Assembly: GCA_017302795.1 (NCBI GenBank)
Contig: JAFLCB010000001.1
Span: forward strand, 310,001 to 374,000
Source: Deltaproteobacteria bacterium
Lineage (GTDB): Bacteria; Bdellovibrionota; Bdellovibrionia; Bdellovibrionales; JAMPXM01
Direction of reading: 5' to 3'
Length of the DNA stretch: 64,000 nt
Below the pieces are notes generated by a model. It saw only the letters and a list, made by a program, of their open reading frames with translations, was not told the DNA's origin and did not search any database. Shown here piece after piece: positions 8,794-18,978 of the stretch (positions within the stretch are counted from its first letter, which is position 1; every line of letters starts with the position of its first letter). Position numbers and translations under genes: made by a program.

Positions 8794-10323
8794 TTAAGCT
8801 TCCCCTGAAGAAGCATCAGTTTTGGCATTCGCGTCGCCAATGGCGATTTCTTGTATTTCTGCACCATCGTGCCGATACAATTTCGTCTGTTCATCCTGCA
8901 CAGTCGCAATACAAACTGGACGCCCCCAGATTGATTGCAGATTCTTAAGAGTTTCACGCATGTAATCTGGTTGCATTTCGATGCCTTCAAACATGTGGGT
9001 CAATAGCAGTTCACCGCGATTTTCAAAGTTAGCATTTTCAACTTGAATAATCGGCTGACCGAAGTTTGTTAACTGAAACAACAGCTGCCGCTTAATCAAT
9101 GGGAAGTCACGCGTATCGACTTCATATTGCCCTGTGCGTTTATTAAATTTATAGACAAACATTTTGTTTTCGACGCAGAAATCTTCCGTCAAGAATTCAT
9201 CGATGAAGGTCACGTCATTATAGTTTCGACGAATTTCAAAAATCTTTTCGCGGCCGATTCCAAGTTTTTTGTCCCAGTTAAGCTTTAGACGAATGTCGTC
9301 GCACTCGTTCCATTCTTTGCCAAACTGCCCTTTGTTCCATCGATCTTCGATATTGCGGAAAAGCTCGATCCCGATTTTATAAGGATTAAAGCCGTTCGGC
9401 GACATCGCCATTGTACCCGAGTGCGCGTCGGCGAAATCAATAATTTCCGAATCGCTTAAGATGTCTTGAGTCATCATTTTCGAGTGCCAGTACGAAGCCC
9501 AGCCCTCATTCATAATCTTAGTCATTCCCTGGGGAGCGAAGTAATAAGCCTCATCGCGGATAATTGAAATGATGTCCTGCTGCCAGTTCTTGAGCGGCGC
9601 ATGATGCATCAGAAAGGCCAAAATATCACGCTGTGGCTCGCGGGGAAACTTCTCCATTCGAGTAGTTTCCGCCGCGGCCTTTTGCTTTTGATGTTCAACG
9701 AACTCGCGGGGATTGATGTATTCATCCATGTAATCGCGATTGGCCATTTTCAAAAGTGAAACGTCCGCAGTCTTTGGGTCGTCCGTCTTAGCCTGCTGCT
9801 GCGGCGTGCGCCGCTGCATATACGGCGAATGGCGATCGATCAGGTTTTCTAATGAAAGTACTTTATCAATAAAGTCTTCAACCGTATTGATTCCATAGCG
9901 ATCGATATAGCGCCGAATTCTTGTGGCGTGGTTTGCCACCTGGTCCATCATTTTTCTATTCGTGGGCGCAAACCACTGATTGTTTTTAAAGAAATCACAG
10001 TGACCATAGACGTGGGCCATGACGAGCTTCTGGTCCACCATGCGGTTGCCTTCCATAAGATAGGCATAGCAAGGGTCCGTGTTGACCACCATTTCATAGA
10101 TCTTGGAAAGGCCGTACTCGTAACTCTTAGAAAGCTGCTCGTACTCCATACCAAAGCGCCAGTGTGGATAACGCACGGGAAAACCCCCGTAAGCCGCAAA
10201 CTGGTTAATTTGATCGTACGTGATAATTTCGAAAATGGTCTCGAACATGTCGAGGCCATAGCCTTCTGCAACTTTCAAAATCTTGACGCGCCATTTTTCA
10301 AGTTCGGGCGTTAGGTTTGCCAT
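8794..10323 (-). CDS. ycgB: SpoVR family protein (YcgB-like)
   Basis: The 509-residue product matches the SpoVR/YcgB family in length (E. coli YcgB about 510) and in segments such as YPHWRFGMEYEQLSKSYEYG, NTDPCYAYLMEGN, VMAHVYGHCDFFKNN and EGWASYWHSKMM. B. subtilis SpoVR is needed for spore cortex formation, but non-sporulating bacteria carry the gene in a stress operon with prkA and yeaH, as here. Biochemical activity is not established. It is the last gene of the three-gene operon; its start (ATG at 10323) abuts the yeaH stop. Confidence 0.93.
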   Translation of the reverse strand: MANLTPELEKWRVKILKVAEGYGLDMFETIFEIITYDQINQFAAYGGFPVRYPHWRFGMEYEQLSKSYEYGLSKIYEMVVNTDPCYAYLMEGNRMVDQKLVMAHVYGHCDFFKNNQWFAPTNRKMMDQVANHATRIRRYIDRYGINTVEDFIDKVLSLENLIDRHSPYMQRRTPQQQAKTDDPKTADVSLLKMANRDYMDEYINPREFVEHQKQKAAAETTRMEKFPREPQRDILAFLMHHAPLKNWQQDIISIIRDEAYYFAPQGMTKIMNEGWASYWHSKMMTQDILSDSEIIDFADAHSGTMAMSPNGFNPYKIGIELFRNIEDRWNKGQFGKEWNECDDIRLKLNWDKKLGIGREKIFEIRRNYNDVTFIDEFLTEDFCVENKMFVYKFNKRTGQYEVDTRDFPLIKRQLLFQLTNFGQPIIQVENANFENRGELLLTHMFEGIEMQPDYMRETLKNLQSIWGRPVCIATVQDEQTKLYRHDGAEIQEIAIGDANAKTDASSGEA

Positions 10324-11421
10324 CTACCGGCCCTTTCCCAGAAAGTCTTTGATCGAGCCAAGAATTTTGTCACGATTTTCGATTTTGGAAATCACAAGGC
10401 GCTCATCATCGGGAAACTCTCGTTCGAGATCTTTCGCAAATTGCCCGCTGCCGTATTTGGATTCAACTTGGCCATACCCAAACTGGTTCACATTCGGCAG
10501 AAAAAATTCCTGTAAAAGCCGCATGCAAAGCCGCGTGTCTTCGCCCGACCAATTATCACCATCTGAAAAATGAAACGGATAAATGTTCCATTGATTGGGC
10601 GGATAGTCGGCCTCAATGATATCTTTAGCTAGTTTGAAAGCAGAACTAATCAGCGTGCCACCGGATTCACTCGTCGAAAAGAACGTTTTTTCGTCGACTT
10701 CTTTAGCCGTTGCATCGTGAATGATAAATCGTGTTTCAAGCCCTTTGTAATGGCGCTTTAACCAGGTATTAATCCAAAAACTTTCCAAGCGAACGATTTC
10801 TTTTTGCTCTTCACCCATAGAACCCGACACGTCCATCATGTAAATGACGACAGCGTTTGCTTGCGGCTGAACCACCGGTTTAAACGAGCGATAGCGAAAG
10901 TCGCCGCGAATGGGAATGATCACTGGATTTTCTGGTGTGTAAATACCACTTGAAATGTAACGCTTTAGCGCACGCTTATAGGAAGACTTAAAGTGCCGCA
11001 GGCCCTCGGGTCCAACGGGGGCTATTCCAGAATATTTGTTTTTGGTCGCATCCTGTCTTGGACGACCTTTCGGTTTGATGTCCGGCAGTTCGAGCTCTTC
11101 ACCTAAAATCTGGGCGAGTTCGTCCATGGTGATGCCGACTTCAATCTGATGTTCGCCAGATTGATTTCCGGCTTCCCCGCTGCCATTTTGCGGATCCCCG
11201 TCCATCGAATCGCCTGGCTTACCTTGCCCCTGACCAACGCCGCCGCTCTGCTTGGGTCCGTACTTGAAACGAGGAATATCAATTGAAGGAACCGGAATCT
11301 TCACGAAATCGTTTTCACGCTTACCGATCATCTCGCCATGCGTGACGTACTTCTTGAAGTTCTCTTTGATCCGCCCTCGGACGATGTCACGAAAGCGGTT
11401 TTGGTCCTCACGAATCGACAT
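10324..11421 (-). CDS. yeaH: DUF444 family protein (YeaH-like), von Willebrand A-like
   Basis: The 365-residue product matches the DUF444/YeaH family. It has an N-terminal segment [20 protein letters not shown], a Gly/Gln-rich linker near residues 55-95, and a VWA-like core with the MIDAS motif [18 protein letters not shown]. coli YeaH is about 427 residues, so this version is somewhat shorter. YeaH is coexpressed with the PrkA kinase and SpoVR under starvation in E. coli; its molecular role is unresolved. It lies 5 bases downstream of prkA on the same strand and abuts spoVR. Confidence 0.92.
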   Translation of the reverse strand: MSIREDQNRFRDIVRGRIKENFKKYVTHGEMIGKRENDFVKIPVPSIDIPRFKYGPKQSGGVGQGQGKPGDSMDGDPQNGSGEAGNQSGEHQIEVGITMDELAQILGEELELPDIKPKGRPRQDATKNKYSGIAPVGPEGLRHFKSSYKRALKRYISSGIYTPENPVIIPIRGDFRYRSFKPVVQPQANAVVIYMMDVSGSMGEEQKEIVRLESFWINTWLKRHYKGLETRFIIHDATAKEVDEKTFFSTSESGGTLISSAFKLAKDIIEADYPPNQWNIYPFHFSDGDNWSGEDTRLCMRLLQEFFLPNVNQFGYGQVESKYGSGQFAKDLEREFPDDERLVISKIENRDKILGSIKDFLGKGR

Positions 11422-11426
11422 AGCAC

Positions 11427-13517
11427 CTACTGTTTCTTAACGTCTCCACGAGCGAAAATACTTGCGACGTACTGAAGCACATCCGTCGCAGAAATCTCGT
11501 CATACCCGTAATCTTTAATCAGTCGCGACTTCACGATGTCGATCTTTTCCTGCGTCTCTTTGTCGACAACCGACGAAACCAAAGAGGTTAGCTTGATCGA
11601 ATCCTTTTGGTCTTCGAACAACTTAAGCTCCAGAGCCTTGTGTAGACGCTCGTTCGTCTTGTAATCGAACTTCTTTCCTTCGATCGAGAGTTTACCGATG
11701 TAGTTCATGATTTCGCTTCGGAAGTCCTGCTTGCGCGATTCAGGAATCTCGATTTTCTCTTCAACCGCGCGCATGAGACGCTCATCCGGCTCCTCATCGT
11801 GCCCCGTAAAGTGATTGCGAACACGTTCTTTGTGCGTGAACGCCTTCACGTGATCAATGTAATTCGCGCACAAGCGAGCCAGCGCCGAATCGTCGGCCGA
11901 AATCGCTCGTTGCACTTCGCCCTTGATAATCTCTTCGTATTCCTGCTTCACCACTCCAAGGAGTTCGCGGAATTCATTTCGAAGTTCTTCGTTCGATAAA
12001 AGTGCGTGGCTCTTAAGCCCCGATTCAAGCTCATTCAAAACCATGAACGGATTAACCGAACCGCGATTCGCTTGCTGGGCATTCACAAGTGCATTGGATA
12101 ACTTGTCCTGAATATAACGCGGAGAAATTCCGTCCAAACCTTCGCGAGTCGCTTCTTTGCGAAGCTCCTTTACGTTGTCTTCCGTGTAGTTTGGCAGGGT
12201 TTTTCCGTCGTAAAGCTTCATCTTCTGCAGCCGAGTGAGATTTGCTTTCTTCGGTTTTTCTAAACGCGTGAGGACCGCCCACATCGCCGCCATTTCAACG
12301 GTATGCGGTGCAATCGACACACCTCGAAGTTTGCGCGAGTTGAAATCCTTTTTATAAATATTCACTTCATGGCGCCACTTTGTGATGTACGGAATATCAA
12401 TTTTCACCGTTCGGTCACGAAGGGCTTCCATGAATTCGTTATCTTGCAGTCGGCGATACTCAGGTTCGTTCGTATGGCCAATGATCACTTCATCGATATG
12501 TGTTTGCGCAAACTTCTTCGGCTTCACTCGATGTTCTTGCGAGGCACCCAAAAGGTCGTACAAGAATGCGACGTCAAGCTTCAGAACTTCTACAAATTCA
12601 ATCATCCCACGATTGGCAACGTTGAATTCCCCATCGAAGTTAAAGGCTCGCGGATCTGAATCTGAACCGTATTCGGCGATCTTGCGGTAATTGATATCGC
12701 CAGTCAGTTCGGTTGAGTCTTGGTTCTTTTCGTCTTTCGGCTGGAACGTGCCAATGCCGATTCGGTCAGCTTCGCTCAACACAAGACGTTTTACTCTAAC
12801 GTGCGAGAGAACCTTAGTCACATCGCCAAGATACTTTTCCATCAACTGACGGAATATGTAGCGTGACGGCGGAGAAAGTTCGCCGTCGATGTTGATGCGG
12901 AACTCGGTTTTGTTGCCTCGATTCAGCTCTTCGATAACGCGCGGACGAAGATCGTCAGGAATCAAAAGAAGGGGCTCTTCGTGCATCGGCGACTGATACG
13001 ACTTTACGTCTTTTCCAAGAAGCCCCTGAAGCTCGCCCTTTTCGTCCACCCATTCGAAAGTGTACATCGCACCGCTATCCGTTTTCGAATAGCGTTCGAC
13101 ACCTTTTTTCAGTGACCGGCAGATCGTCGACTTTGCAGACCCAACTGGGCCGTGAAGAAGAATGACCCGTTTCTCCGTGCCATAACCGAGAGCTGCCGAT
13201 CTCAATACATTCACCAGCTTCATCAGCGGTACATCAAGACCGAACACAGCGTCTTTTCCATCGTTTTCCGCGTCGTCAAAGAACTTGTAGCGTACGACTT
13301 GCTTCTTGAAGTCGATGTATTCTTCCGAGCCCTTTTCAACGACCATGTCATACATCCGTTGAAACGCGTTTCGGGTAACCTTCGGATTTTCTTTTACGAG
13401 ACTCAGGTAATCGTTGAAGGTTCCCGACCATGCGAGGTCGCGAAACTTCTGATTTCCATTCCAGTCTTTAATAAGACTCGCGAGGTCGAAAGATTGGTTT
13501 GAGTTTCCTGTCGACAT
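11427..13517 (-). CDS. prkA: PrkA-type serine protein kinase / AAA protein (YeaG-like)
   Basis: PrkA/YeaG proteins combine an AAA-type ATPase core with a C-terminal kinase-like domain and act in starvation and stress responses. The 696-residue product has the P-loop [17 protein letters not shown], the region [14 protein letters not shown] and other PrkA signatures such as [16 protein letters not shown]. The ATG at 13517 follows GGAGGG at good spacing; an upstream in-frame extension to 13622 is not supported. It is longer than E. coli PrkA (about 644). It leads the prkA-yeaH-spoVR operon, and the conserved trio predicts a shared role. A 7-bp dyad (agacttt/aaagtct) at 13584-13606 upstream could be regulatory, but this is weak. 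Confidence 0.95.
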   Translation of the reverse strand: MSTGNSNQSFDLASLIKDWNGNQKFRDLAWSGTFNDYLSLVKENPKVTRNAFQRMYDMVVEKGSEEYIDFKKQVVRYKFFDDAENDGKDAVFGLDVPLMKLVNVLRSAALGYGTEKRVILLHGPVGSAKSTICRSLKKGVERYSKTDSGAMYTFEWVDEKGELQGLLGKDVKSYQSPMHEEPLLLIPDDLRPRVIEELNRGNKTEFRINIDGELSPPSRYIFRQLMEKYLGDVTKVLSHVRVKRLVLSEADRIGIGTFQPKDEKNQDSTELTGDINYRKIAEYGSDSDPRAFNFDGEFNVANRGMIEFVEVLKLDVAFLYDLLGASQEHRVKPKKFAQTHIDEVIIGHTNEPEYRRLQDNEFMEALRDRTVKIDIPYITKWRHEVNIYKKDFNSRKLRGVSIAPHTVEMAAMWAVLTRLEKPKKANLTRLQKMKLYDGKTLPNYTEDNVKELRKEATREGLDGISPRYIQDKLSNALVNAQQANRGSVNPFMVLNELESGLKSHALLSNEELRNEFRELLGVVKQEYEEIIKGEVQRAISADDSALARLCANYIDHVKAFTHKERVRNHFTGHDEEPDERLMRAVEEKIEIPESRKQDFRSEIMNYIGKLSIEGKKFDYKTNERLHKALELKLFEDQKDSIKLTSLVSSVVDKETQEKIDIVKSRLIKDYGYDEISATDVLQYVASIFARGDVKKQ

Positions 13518-13748
13518 CAGCTGATCCCTCCGCCATGTTTCGGCGCTGCTGTTTGCTAGTTGGTGATGTTCCGTCTCAAGCCGAGACTTTCCCCTATGAA
13601 AAGTCTGACAGACTAAAGCCAATGAACCAAATCAAAACGACTTATAATTGCATACGGCGGGCATCGACTTCGCGGTGGGCTCATTACTAGACGTCCAAAC
13701 GCACCGAATCGACGGTCCAGTTGATGGCTACTATAAGGGAAACTGGCC

Positions 13749-14471
13749 TTATCGAATAATTTTGAAACCGCGCGGCGGCTCGAGCGACCAAAGTTCGGCA
13801 CGCTCCTCGACTTTAGACCTGACCGGCTTGAGATTCATTTTTAGCCGGCTACCGTCGTTCGACTTGATTTCAAAACTGGTCACTTCGTAGCCTCTTGTGC
13901 GATCGATTGAAAAACCAGTTCCTGATGCACAGAATTCTTTGGCTGGTTTACCGCGCCCCTCCGCGGTAGAGGTAGTGCAACTAATTCCGCGACGCTTCAA
14001 ATGTTCTCGATCAAAATCGCGATCGAACAAAATCGCTTCAATTTCGGCGGGCGAAACTTCCATTGGTAAAATCGACTGAAAGGCACGCGGAGAATTCGGT
14101 GCAATGACAAACTTCTTTTGGCTTGGTAGCAGTATCCGAGTTTCCGCTTCAGTCCAAGCAATGGTGCCGCCGTAAATGCCCATTGCTCCCGAGACTTCAA
14201 TTCGACCAAATCCAGGTGTCCGCGATACAATCTCTAGGCCGATCGTCCAATTCTCGGTCTTTTTACCCGTATCCGAGTTTTTGATTTTTGTTGCGGTTCC
14301 CTGCCCTCGCCATTGGCCAAAATCCGAGACTTGGCCTGTTTTTTTAGGTTCATAAGTTTGCTCGACCGTCGACACACAGCCGAGAAGCGCAAAAAAAGAA
14401 AAGATAGAAAAGAAAACGGCCACCGCTTGGATGGCCGCCATATGCGCGACCAGACGCGCACACCTGTGCAT
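13749..14471 (-). CDS. Predicted outer-membrane lipoprotein, possibly LolB-like
   Basis: The 240-residue product has a signal sequence with a good lipobox, FFALLGCVSTVEQ. The mature part contains GFGRIEVSGAMGIYGGTIAWTE-like beta-strand pattern, followed by PMEVSPAEIEAILF, which resembles the LolA/LolB or DUF4292 fold in arrangement. This is a by-eye resemblance only. LolB inserts lipoproteins into the outer membrane. The ATG at 14471 was chosen because upstream alternatives run back into the TPR gene and spoil the signal peptide. It lies 13 bases downstream of the TPR lipoprotein gene, so the pair is probably one operon. Confidence 0.6.
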   Translation of the reverse strand: MHRCARLVAHMAAIQAVAVFFSIFSFFALLGCVSTVEQTYEPKKTGQVSDFGQWRGQGTATKIKNSDTGKKTENWTIGLEIVSRTPGFGRIEVSGAMGIYGGTIAWTEAETRILLPSQKKFVIAPNSPRAFQSILPMEVSPAEIEAILFDRDFDREHLKRRGISCTTSTAEGRGKPAKEFCASGTGFSIDRTRGYEVTSFEIKSNDGSRLKMNLKPVRSKVEERAELWSLEPPRGFKIIR

Positions 14472-14484
14472 GTTTGCCTGGGTC

Positions 14485-16392
14485 TTATTCTGCTGTTGGT
14501 GGCTTCGCTGAGGCGGGACGACGATCCGTTGGAGACATTTGATCTTTTTGGCGATCGATGATGACGATTTTAGCGCGAACTTTTTCAACTGATACTCCCG
14601 TTGCCTCGCCAGATCCACCGTCTTGAGCGCTTCGCTTTTTGTCTTCTTCTGCTAACGCCGCCGCTTTTTCGTAGAGTCGCTTAGCGCGTTCTGGCATTCG
14701 GAAATAATAGTAAGCGTCTCCAAGGTGATCGGCAATGATCGCTTCATCTGGTTGCAGACGGTGTGCGTCTTCCAGGACTTTTACTGAATCTTCAAACTGA
14801 CCACGTTTGAACAAAACCCAGCCAAGCGTGTCCATTACGTACCCGTCTTCCGGCTTAAGTTCTAAAGCGCGACGCGCCATTTTTTCCGCGGAATCCAAAT
14901 CGGAGCTGATTTCTGCATACGTGTAAGCAAGATAGTTCAAAGCTTGAACGTGATCCTCTTCAATCGCCAAAACGGCTTTCATAGTTTCGATTGTCGCTTT
15001 TCGATCGCCGGTGCGATCTTGCATGTTTCCTAAAAAATAATGGAGCTGAGCATTTTGAGGAAATCGCTTCACTGCGTCTTTCAGCATCCCCAAAGCTTTT
15101 TTGAACTCGCGACGATCGTCCAAATGCGACGCGTAGAGCGAATAAAACGGAGCGTGGTCTGGCATTTCAGCAATCGCCGCTTCGATAACTTCAACCGCTT
15201 TTTCGCTTTCACCCAAAACCTTATAAAGGTACGAAGCGTGGATCCGCGACTCAGCGAAGAAAGAACTTCCTGCCGGAATCTTCAAAAAGTGTGGTGCCGC
15301 AGATTTGTAATCTTTCACTTCTTCGTAAACTGCACCTAAATAGAAACGAACTTTGTCTGCCGACGGCATTTTGCCCAGCAGCTCTTCAAGTTTCACGATT
15401 GCTTCTTTGTAGCGCTTTTCTTGGATCAAAATGAAGGCAATCTTCATTCGCGCATTCAAGTCATCAGGGTCCGCCGCTTCCATTACAGAAAACTGCTCCA
15501 GCGCCTTATCGAACTGCTCTTTATCTATGTACATTTGTGCCAATGATTCGGCGACCACCGCATTGGGGCCATGCTTTTCCTGATAGCCAGCATAAAGTGC
15601 TAGCGCCTTATCTTTCCGTCCAGTCGCCTCGTAAAGCGCGCCCAAAGAAAGAAGTGGATCGACAAAGGATGGCTTCAACGACACGGCTTGCTGAAACGCG
15701 AATTCAGCTCGACCGCCAACGTCGTCTTTGTTGTCTTCTAATCGCACGCGTCCAAGATAATACCAGCCGATGTGCGCATTCGGATTATCCTGGTTCTTGG
15801 CCAATTTTTCGAAACGCACTGCCGCTTCCGAATACTTTTTTTGCTCGGCGAAGAGTGCGCCGACAAACATCGGCGCATCAAAATTCATAGGGTTCAACTT
15901 TTGAACCGCCTCATACTGCCTCATCGCTTCGTCGAACATTCTTAGAGACGAATACAAACCACCCAAAAGCATGCGCGCTTCGACACTTTTTTCGTTAATT
16001 TCGATCGCTGCTTTGGCTTGATTGACGGCCTCTGCAACCATCCCCTGTTTCACGTATTCACCGGCAAGACGCAAGCGTACTGCGACGGACTTTTGGTCGT
16101 AAACAAGGGTCAAACGATATTCTTCGATTGCCTTAGATGGATTACCTTCAAGCGCATACGTTTCCCCAAGCGTGAAGTGATAGTCGGCTTGTGCGCGCAT
16201 CGAGTTGTTGTCCAAGGTTTCATCCACATTTTGCGGAATCGCCATCGAGGCCGGTGCGCGATCAACGACGTCAATCGCGCTTTCGGTGTAGGCGACCGGA
16301 GATGAATCTGAAGACCATGTTCCTGATCGCGTCGCACATCCTAACATCGAGGAGGCAGCGAGAACTGAAACTAACATCCAAGCTTTGGGCAT
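14485..16392 (-). CDS. Large TPR-repeat lipoprotein
   Basis: The 635-residue product starts at an ATG at 16392 with an excellent GGAGGG ribosome-binding site. It has a lipoprotein signal with lipobox SSMLGCATR. From about residue 70 onward it is built of about 14 tetratricopeptide repeats, recognisable from recurring patterns such as AIEEYRLTLVYDQKS, ALNYLAYTYAEI and DTLGWVLFKRGQFEDSVKVL. TPR lipoproteins of this kind scaffold envelope assemblies. The C-terminal tail is charged and Pro-rich. The next gene downstream encodes a LolB-like lipoprotein, suggesting an outer-membrane or lipoprotein-related role. Confidence 0.85.
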   Translation of the reverse strand: MPKAWMLVSVLAASSMLGCATRSGTWSSDSSPVAYTESAIDVVDRAPASMAIPQNVDETLDNNSMRAQADYHFTLGETYALEGNPSKAIEEYRLTLVYDQKSVAVRLRLAGEYVKQGMVAEAVNQAKAAIEINEKSVEARMLLGGLYSSLRMFDEAMRQYEAVQKLNPMNFDAPMFVGALFAEQKKYSEAAVRFEKLAKNQDNPNAHIGWYYLGRVRLEDNKDDVGGRAEFAFQQAVSLKPSFVDPLLSLGALYEATGRKDKALALYAGYQEKHGPNAVVAESLAQMYIDKEQFDKALEQFSVMEAADPDDLNARMKIAFILIQEKRYKEAIVKLEELLGKMPSADKVRFYLGAVYEEVKDYKSAAPHFLKIPAGSSFFAESRIHASYLYKVLGESEKAVEVIEAAIAEMPDHAPFYSLYASHLDDRREFKKALGMLKDAVKRFPQNAQLHYFLGNMQDRTGDRKATIETMKAVLAIEEDHVQALNYLAYTYAEISSDLDSAEKMARRALELKPEDGYVMDTLGWVLFKRGQFEDSVKVLEDAHRLQPDEAIIADHLGDAYYYFRMPERAKRLYEKAAALAEEDKKRSAQDGGSGEATGVSVEKVRAKIVIIDRQKDQMSPTDRRPASAKPPTAE

Positions 16393-16510
16393 AAAACCCT
16401 CCATCTCTTGGATCGGCCTATTTTGATGCGGTCTTGAAGGATTCCGGAGGTTCGAAAGCACTTCGTACAGAAATCCGGACTGGACCTCTTTAGATGAATC
16501 CTGATGGGTC

Positions 16511-16999
16511 CTACTGATATGAATTTGAGTTATGGCTGACTTGCACAAAACCGACATCGTCACCCATGAATCGGAACTCGTTCACTGGTTGTCCTGATTC
16601 GAGACGCTCAAGTGCTTTTTCGGAATCGGGCTCCTGATTTCGCCCAGCCGACCACACAATCACCGCCGAGTGCACAATCCGGTAGCTGTAAGGCTTTCCC
16701 CAAGGGTCACGGCCCAGTTTTCCTGATCTTAGCGCTAGATCTGCTGGAAGACTGGCTGCCACCGACGCAGGGCCGCGCACCGGGGACTCATCACTTTTCA
16801 CTGATGAAGCTGAAGCCAACTGTTGCGCGTACGCTTCGCTTTGGGCCTTGGCCATTGGAGTTTCCGAGTCACTCGCGAGTTCTGACATCACGCCGCCAAC
16901 CAAAACCGCCATGGCGCTCCAAAGAGCTAAAACAATCGCGAGATCCGTTGTTCCAAACCGGCGTGTCGACATTGCGTCGCTTCGATTGTTGTTCCGCAC
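16511..16999 (-). CDS. Pseudopilin-like single-pass membrane protein
   Basis: The 162-residue product has one N-terminal membrane segment (AIVLALWSAMAVLVGGVM). Its C-terminal half resembles type II secretion major pseudopilins: GRDPWGKPYSYRI, IVWSAGRNQEPDSE and RFMGDDVGFV match the GspG calcium-binding region in order and spacing. The N-terminus lacks the normal prepilin G-F-x-x-x-E cleavage motif (it reads TRRFGTTDLAIV), so this may be a non-processed relative. The GTG at 16999 has GAGG five bases upstream; an ATG at 16972 is an alternative. No other secretion genes are adjacent. The gap to the TPR gene is about 118 bases. Confidence 0.6.
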   Translation of the reverse strand: MRNNNRSDAMSTRRFGTTDLAIVLALWSAMAVLVGGVMSELASDSETPMAKAQSEAYAQQLASASSVKSDESPVRGPASVAASLPADLALRSGKLGRDPWGKPYSYRIVHSAVIVWSAGRNQEPDSEKALERLESGQPVNEFRFMGDDVGFVQVSHNSNSYQ

Positions 17000-17240
17000 C
17001 TTGGCCTCGTTCTTCTTTGGTCGAGTTTGATGATTCCTGAAGAGTGATCGGCACCTAGGTCTGGAAACTTGAGGCGATTAACCAGGCACTAACCTTTCCC
17101 TCGTAGACGCGCGTCGTTGAATAAACGCCACTTTTTCGGGCCGAAGTTCGTCGCCAGAAGGCTTAAGACATGTCAAAAGTTTCAATAAATGCATGGAATT
17201 TCAATGATTTGTAGATGTCGAAAGATAGAGTTTGGCTCGC

Positions 17241-17269
17241 TTGACAAGCTGTGGCGGCCTGAATATGGT
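17241..17269 (+). promoter_or_regulatory. Sigma70-like promoter for the PhaR-type gene
   Basis: TTGACA at 17241-17246 and TATGGT at 17264-17269 are 17 bases apart, close to the consensus. The predicted start of transcription (about 17276) leaves a leader of about 120 bases before the ATG at 17396. The stretch 17000-17395 holds no other convincing gene and is the divergent control region between the pseudopilin-like and PhaR-type genes. Confidence 0.65.
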
Positions 17270-17395
17270 GCGCACGGATTCGGGGGAAGCTTTCTAAGAC
17301 GTTGATTCTACGAAGTGAGTCGACTGATCGCGGTAAAAATCGCAGTTGGAAAGTGGAATGAACGGGACTTCGAAAACAGGGGGAGAGATCTCCAA

Positions 17396-18016
17396 ATGGG
17401 AGGCACTTTGATCAACAGCAACGGACACGGACCAGGACATATGCCAGGACACGGAACTGTGAACGCTCAAGAGGCAGTCCTGATGAGCAGCGGTTTGAGC
17501 AGCGGCGGAATGGTCACGAATACCGTGAGCACTCGAGCAAATGCGAAAACTAAAATCATCAAGCGCTATCAGAACCGCAAGCTCTATGACACTCAGCAAA
17601 GCTGTTATGTCACTCTCGACGACATTGCGAAAATGATTCGCACAAACGAAGAAGTGATGGTCATCGACAACAAAACTAAAAATGACATCACCGCGGCAAC
17701 TCTCACGCAGATCATTTTTGAAGCAGAGAAAAAAGCTTCGGCGTACGCTCCGCTTTTCACTCTGCGTGAAATCATCCAGAACGCGAACGGTTCGATCTCG
17801 AGCTACCTCGCGAAACTGGGTGCGATCCCGCAAGACTTCGCCCGCACTGAGGCTGTTGTTGCAGCTCCGGAGCGCACATCAAACGACGATCTCAAGCAAA
17901 CCCTTGAGAACCGCGTAGCGAAAGCAGCGGCGGCCGACTCGACAGACTTCGCAAACAAGTTTGCAAGCGAAGAAACGCCAAGCCTTCCAAACTCAAACAA
18001 GTCTCTCGATAACTAA
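17396..18016 (+). CDS. phaR: PhaR-type polyhydroxyalkanoate synthesis regulator
   Basis: The 206-residue product contains the PHB/PHA accumulation regulator DNA-binding domain: KIIKRYQNRKLYDTQQSCYV, followed by TLDDIAKMI and DITAATLTQIIFEAEKK. PhaR proteins bind DNA and polyester granules and repress phasin and PHA genes. The chosen ATG at 17396 follows the purine-rich AGGGGGAGAG; a GTG at 17315 would extend it without support. A Gly/His-rich N-terminal tail (NGHGPGHMPGHG) precedes the domain and is unusual. No PHA synthase is present nearby, so the target is unknown. Good promoter and terminator flank it as a single-gene unit. Confidence 0.85.
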   Translation: MGGTLINSNGHGPGHMPGHGTVNAQEAVLMSSGLSSGGMVTNTVSTRANAKTKIIKRYQNRKLYDTQQSCYVTLDDIAKMIRTNEEVMVIDNKTKNDITAATLTQIIFEAEKKASAYAPLFTLREIIQNANGSISSYLAKLGAIPQDFARTEAVVAAPERTSNDDLKQTLENRVAKAAAADSTDFANKFASEETPSLPNSNKSLDN

Positions 18017-18039
18017 ATTTATTTAGTTGAATGAGTCCG

Positions 18040-18076
18040 AAAAAGGGATGCGCCTAAAGGCTGTATCCCTTTTTTA
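18040..18076 (+). terminator. Rho-independent terminator after phaR
   Basis: A hairpin with aaaagggat / atccctttt outer arms and a gcc/ggc inner stem is followed by a T run. It lies between phaR and the convergent pentapeptide-repeat gene and may serve both. Confidence 0.8.
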
Positions 18077-18090
18077 TTGCACTAAGTTAA

Positions 18091-18804
18091 TCAGTCGCGG
18101 AATTCAAATCCAAAACGATCCGCTTGTTCGATCGGAAACGGCAAAACCGTTTGCAAATTGAAAAAGGCCCTTTCAAAAGGGCTATCAATCTTGGACGAGT
18201 CGAATTGGGCGGACGAAAAGTCACAAAGCTCGCAAAAGGAACCAACGAAATTCGTCCTCAGAAAGGTCGCCCCGCGAAAAGTCGTATCGAGTAAACGGGA
18301 ATTTTTAAACTCGCAGTCAATGAACTTCGCGCCGTTAAAATTGACACCTCGAAAATCGACATTCTCAAATTTAACGCCTGAAAATTCGGCAAATAGGAGC
18401 TCCGAATCCCAAATTTTTCCACCTTGGAAACTGATTTTAAACCAACGCATCCCATGGGCAGTTACCCAATCAAAGACCACGCCGTTGAATTCCGAGTCCC
18501 TGATGGTCCCGGCGATCATATTGTGATTTTCGATTTTAGCTCGTTTCAACTTAAGGCCGTTCGCCACTCCACATGGGCCCAAATGATTTTCCGAGACCCC
18601 CTTAACACCGGTGGAATCGACACAAGCACCGCTGGCGAGATTAAATCGAAAGCCTTTGTCGCCCTGCCGCCTCTGTGCAGGCACTTCGTAGCTAAATCGG
18701 TAGCTCCAGTCGGCAATCCAAAGCCCGAAAATGACCAAGACGAAAGTCCAGGCTATGACTGCGACCACAAACGGGTTCAATTTTCGGCCTGACTTGGGTG
18801 GCAT
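18091..18804 (-). CDS. Pentapeptide-repeat membrane protein
   Basis: The 237-residue product has one N-terminal membrane segment (VVAVIAWTFVLVIFGLWIA) and a C-terminal right-handed beta-helix of pentapeptide repeats with the A(D/N)LxX pattern. Examples are FAEFSGVKFENVDFRGVNFN and FKNSRLLDTTFRGATF. It is anchored with the repeats outside the cytoplasm. Pentapeptide repeats act as scaffolds; some mimic DNA and protect gyrase, but an extracytoplasmic placement argues against that here. No specific function is assigned. Confidence 0.8.
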   Translation of the reverse strand: MPPKSGRKLNPFVVAVIAWTFVLVIFGLWIADWSYRFSYEVPAQRRQGDKGFRFNLASGACVDSTGVKGVSENHLGPCGVANGLKLKRAKIENHNMIAGTIRDSEFNGVVFDWVTAHGMRWFKISFQGGKIWDSELLFAEFSGVKFENVDFRGVNFNGAKFIDCEFKNSRLLDTTFRGATFLRTNFVGSFCELCDFSSAQFDSSKIDSPFERAFFNLQTVLPFPIEQADRFGFEFRD

Positions 18805-18867
18805 TGGAACAGGTTCGTACCAATTTGATTCATATGCAAACGGGTCTTAATTTCCGCCACAATATAT

Positions 18868-18897
18868 TTGGCGCTTCCAAATGCTTTAACCTATTCT
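18868..18897 (+). promoter_or_regulatory. Candidate sigma70 promoter for dctP
   Basis: TTGGCG at 18868-18873 and TATTCT at 18892-18897 are 18 bases apart. A GC-rich dyad (cgccgc..gcggcg, 18944-18961) then precedes the ribosome-binding site of dctP and could fold in the leader. Confidence 0.4.
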
Positions 18898-18978
18898 AAT
18901 AATGTAGCAATCGCGGTGTTTCCTGCGGTTTGAGATTATCTACGCCGCCTAGGCGCGGCGCTTTATGAGGAGTTAACT

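Noticed and set aside
13584-13606. agacttt/aaagtct dyad upstream of prkA as an operator
   Set aside because: Short 7-bp arms with a 9-base loop are common by chance; mentioned in the prkA entry only.
18944-18961. GC-rich dyad before dctP as a terminator of an upstream gene
   Set aside because: It lies within the dctP leader with no T run after the stem; kept only as a possible leader fold.
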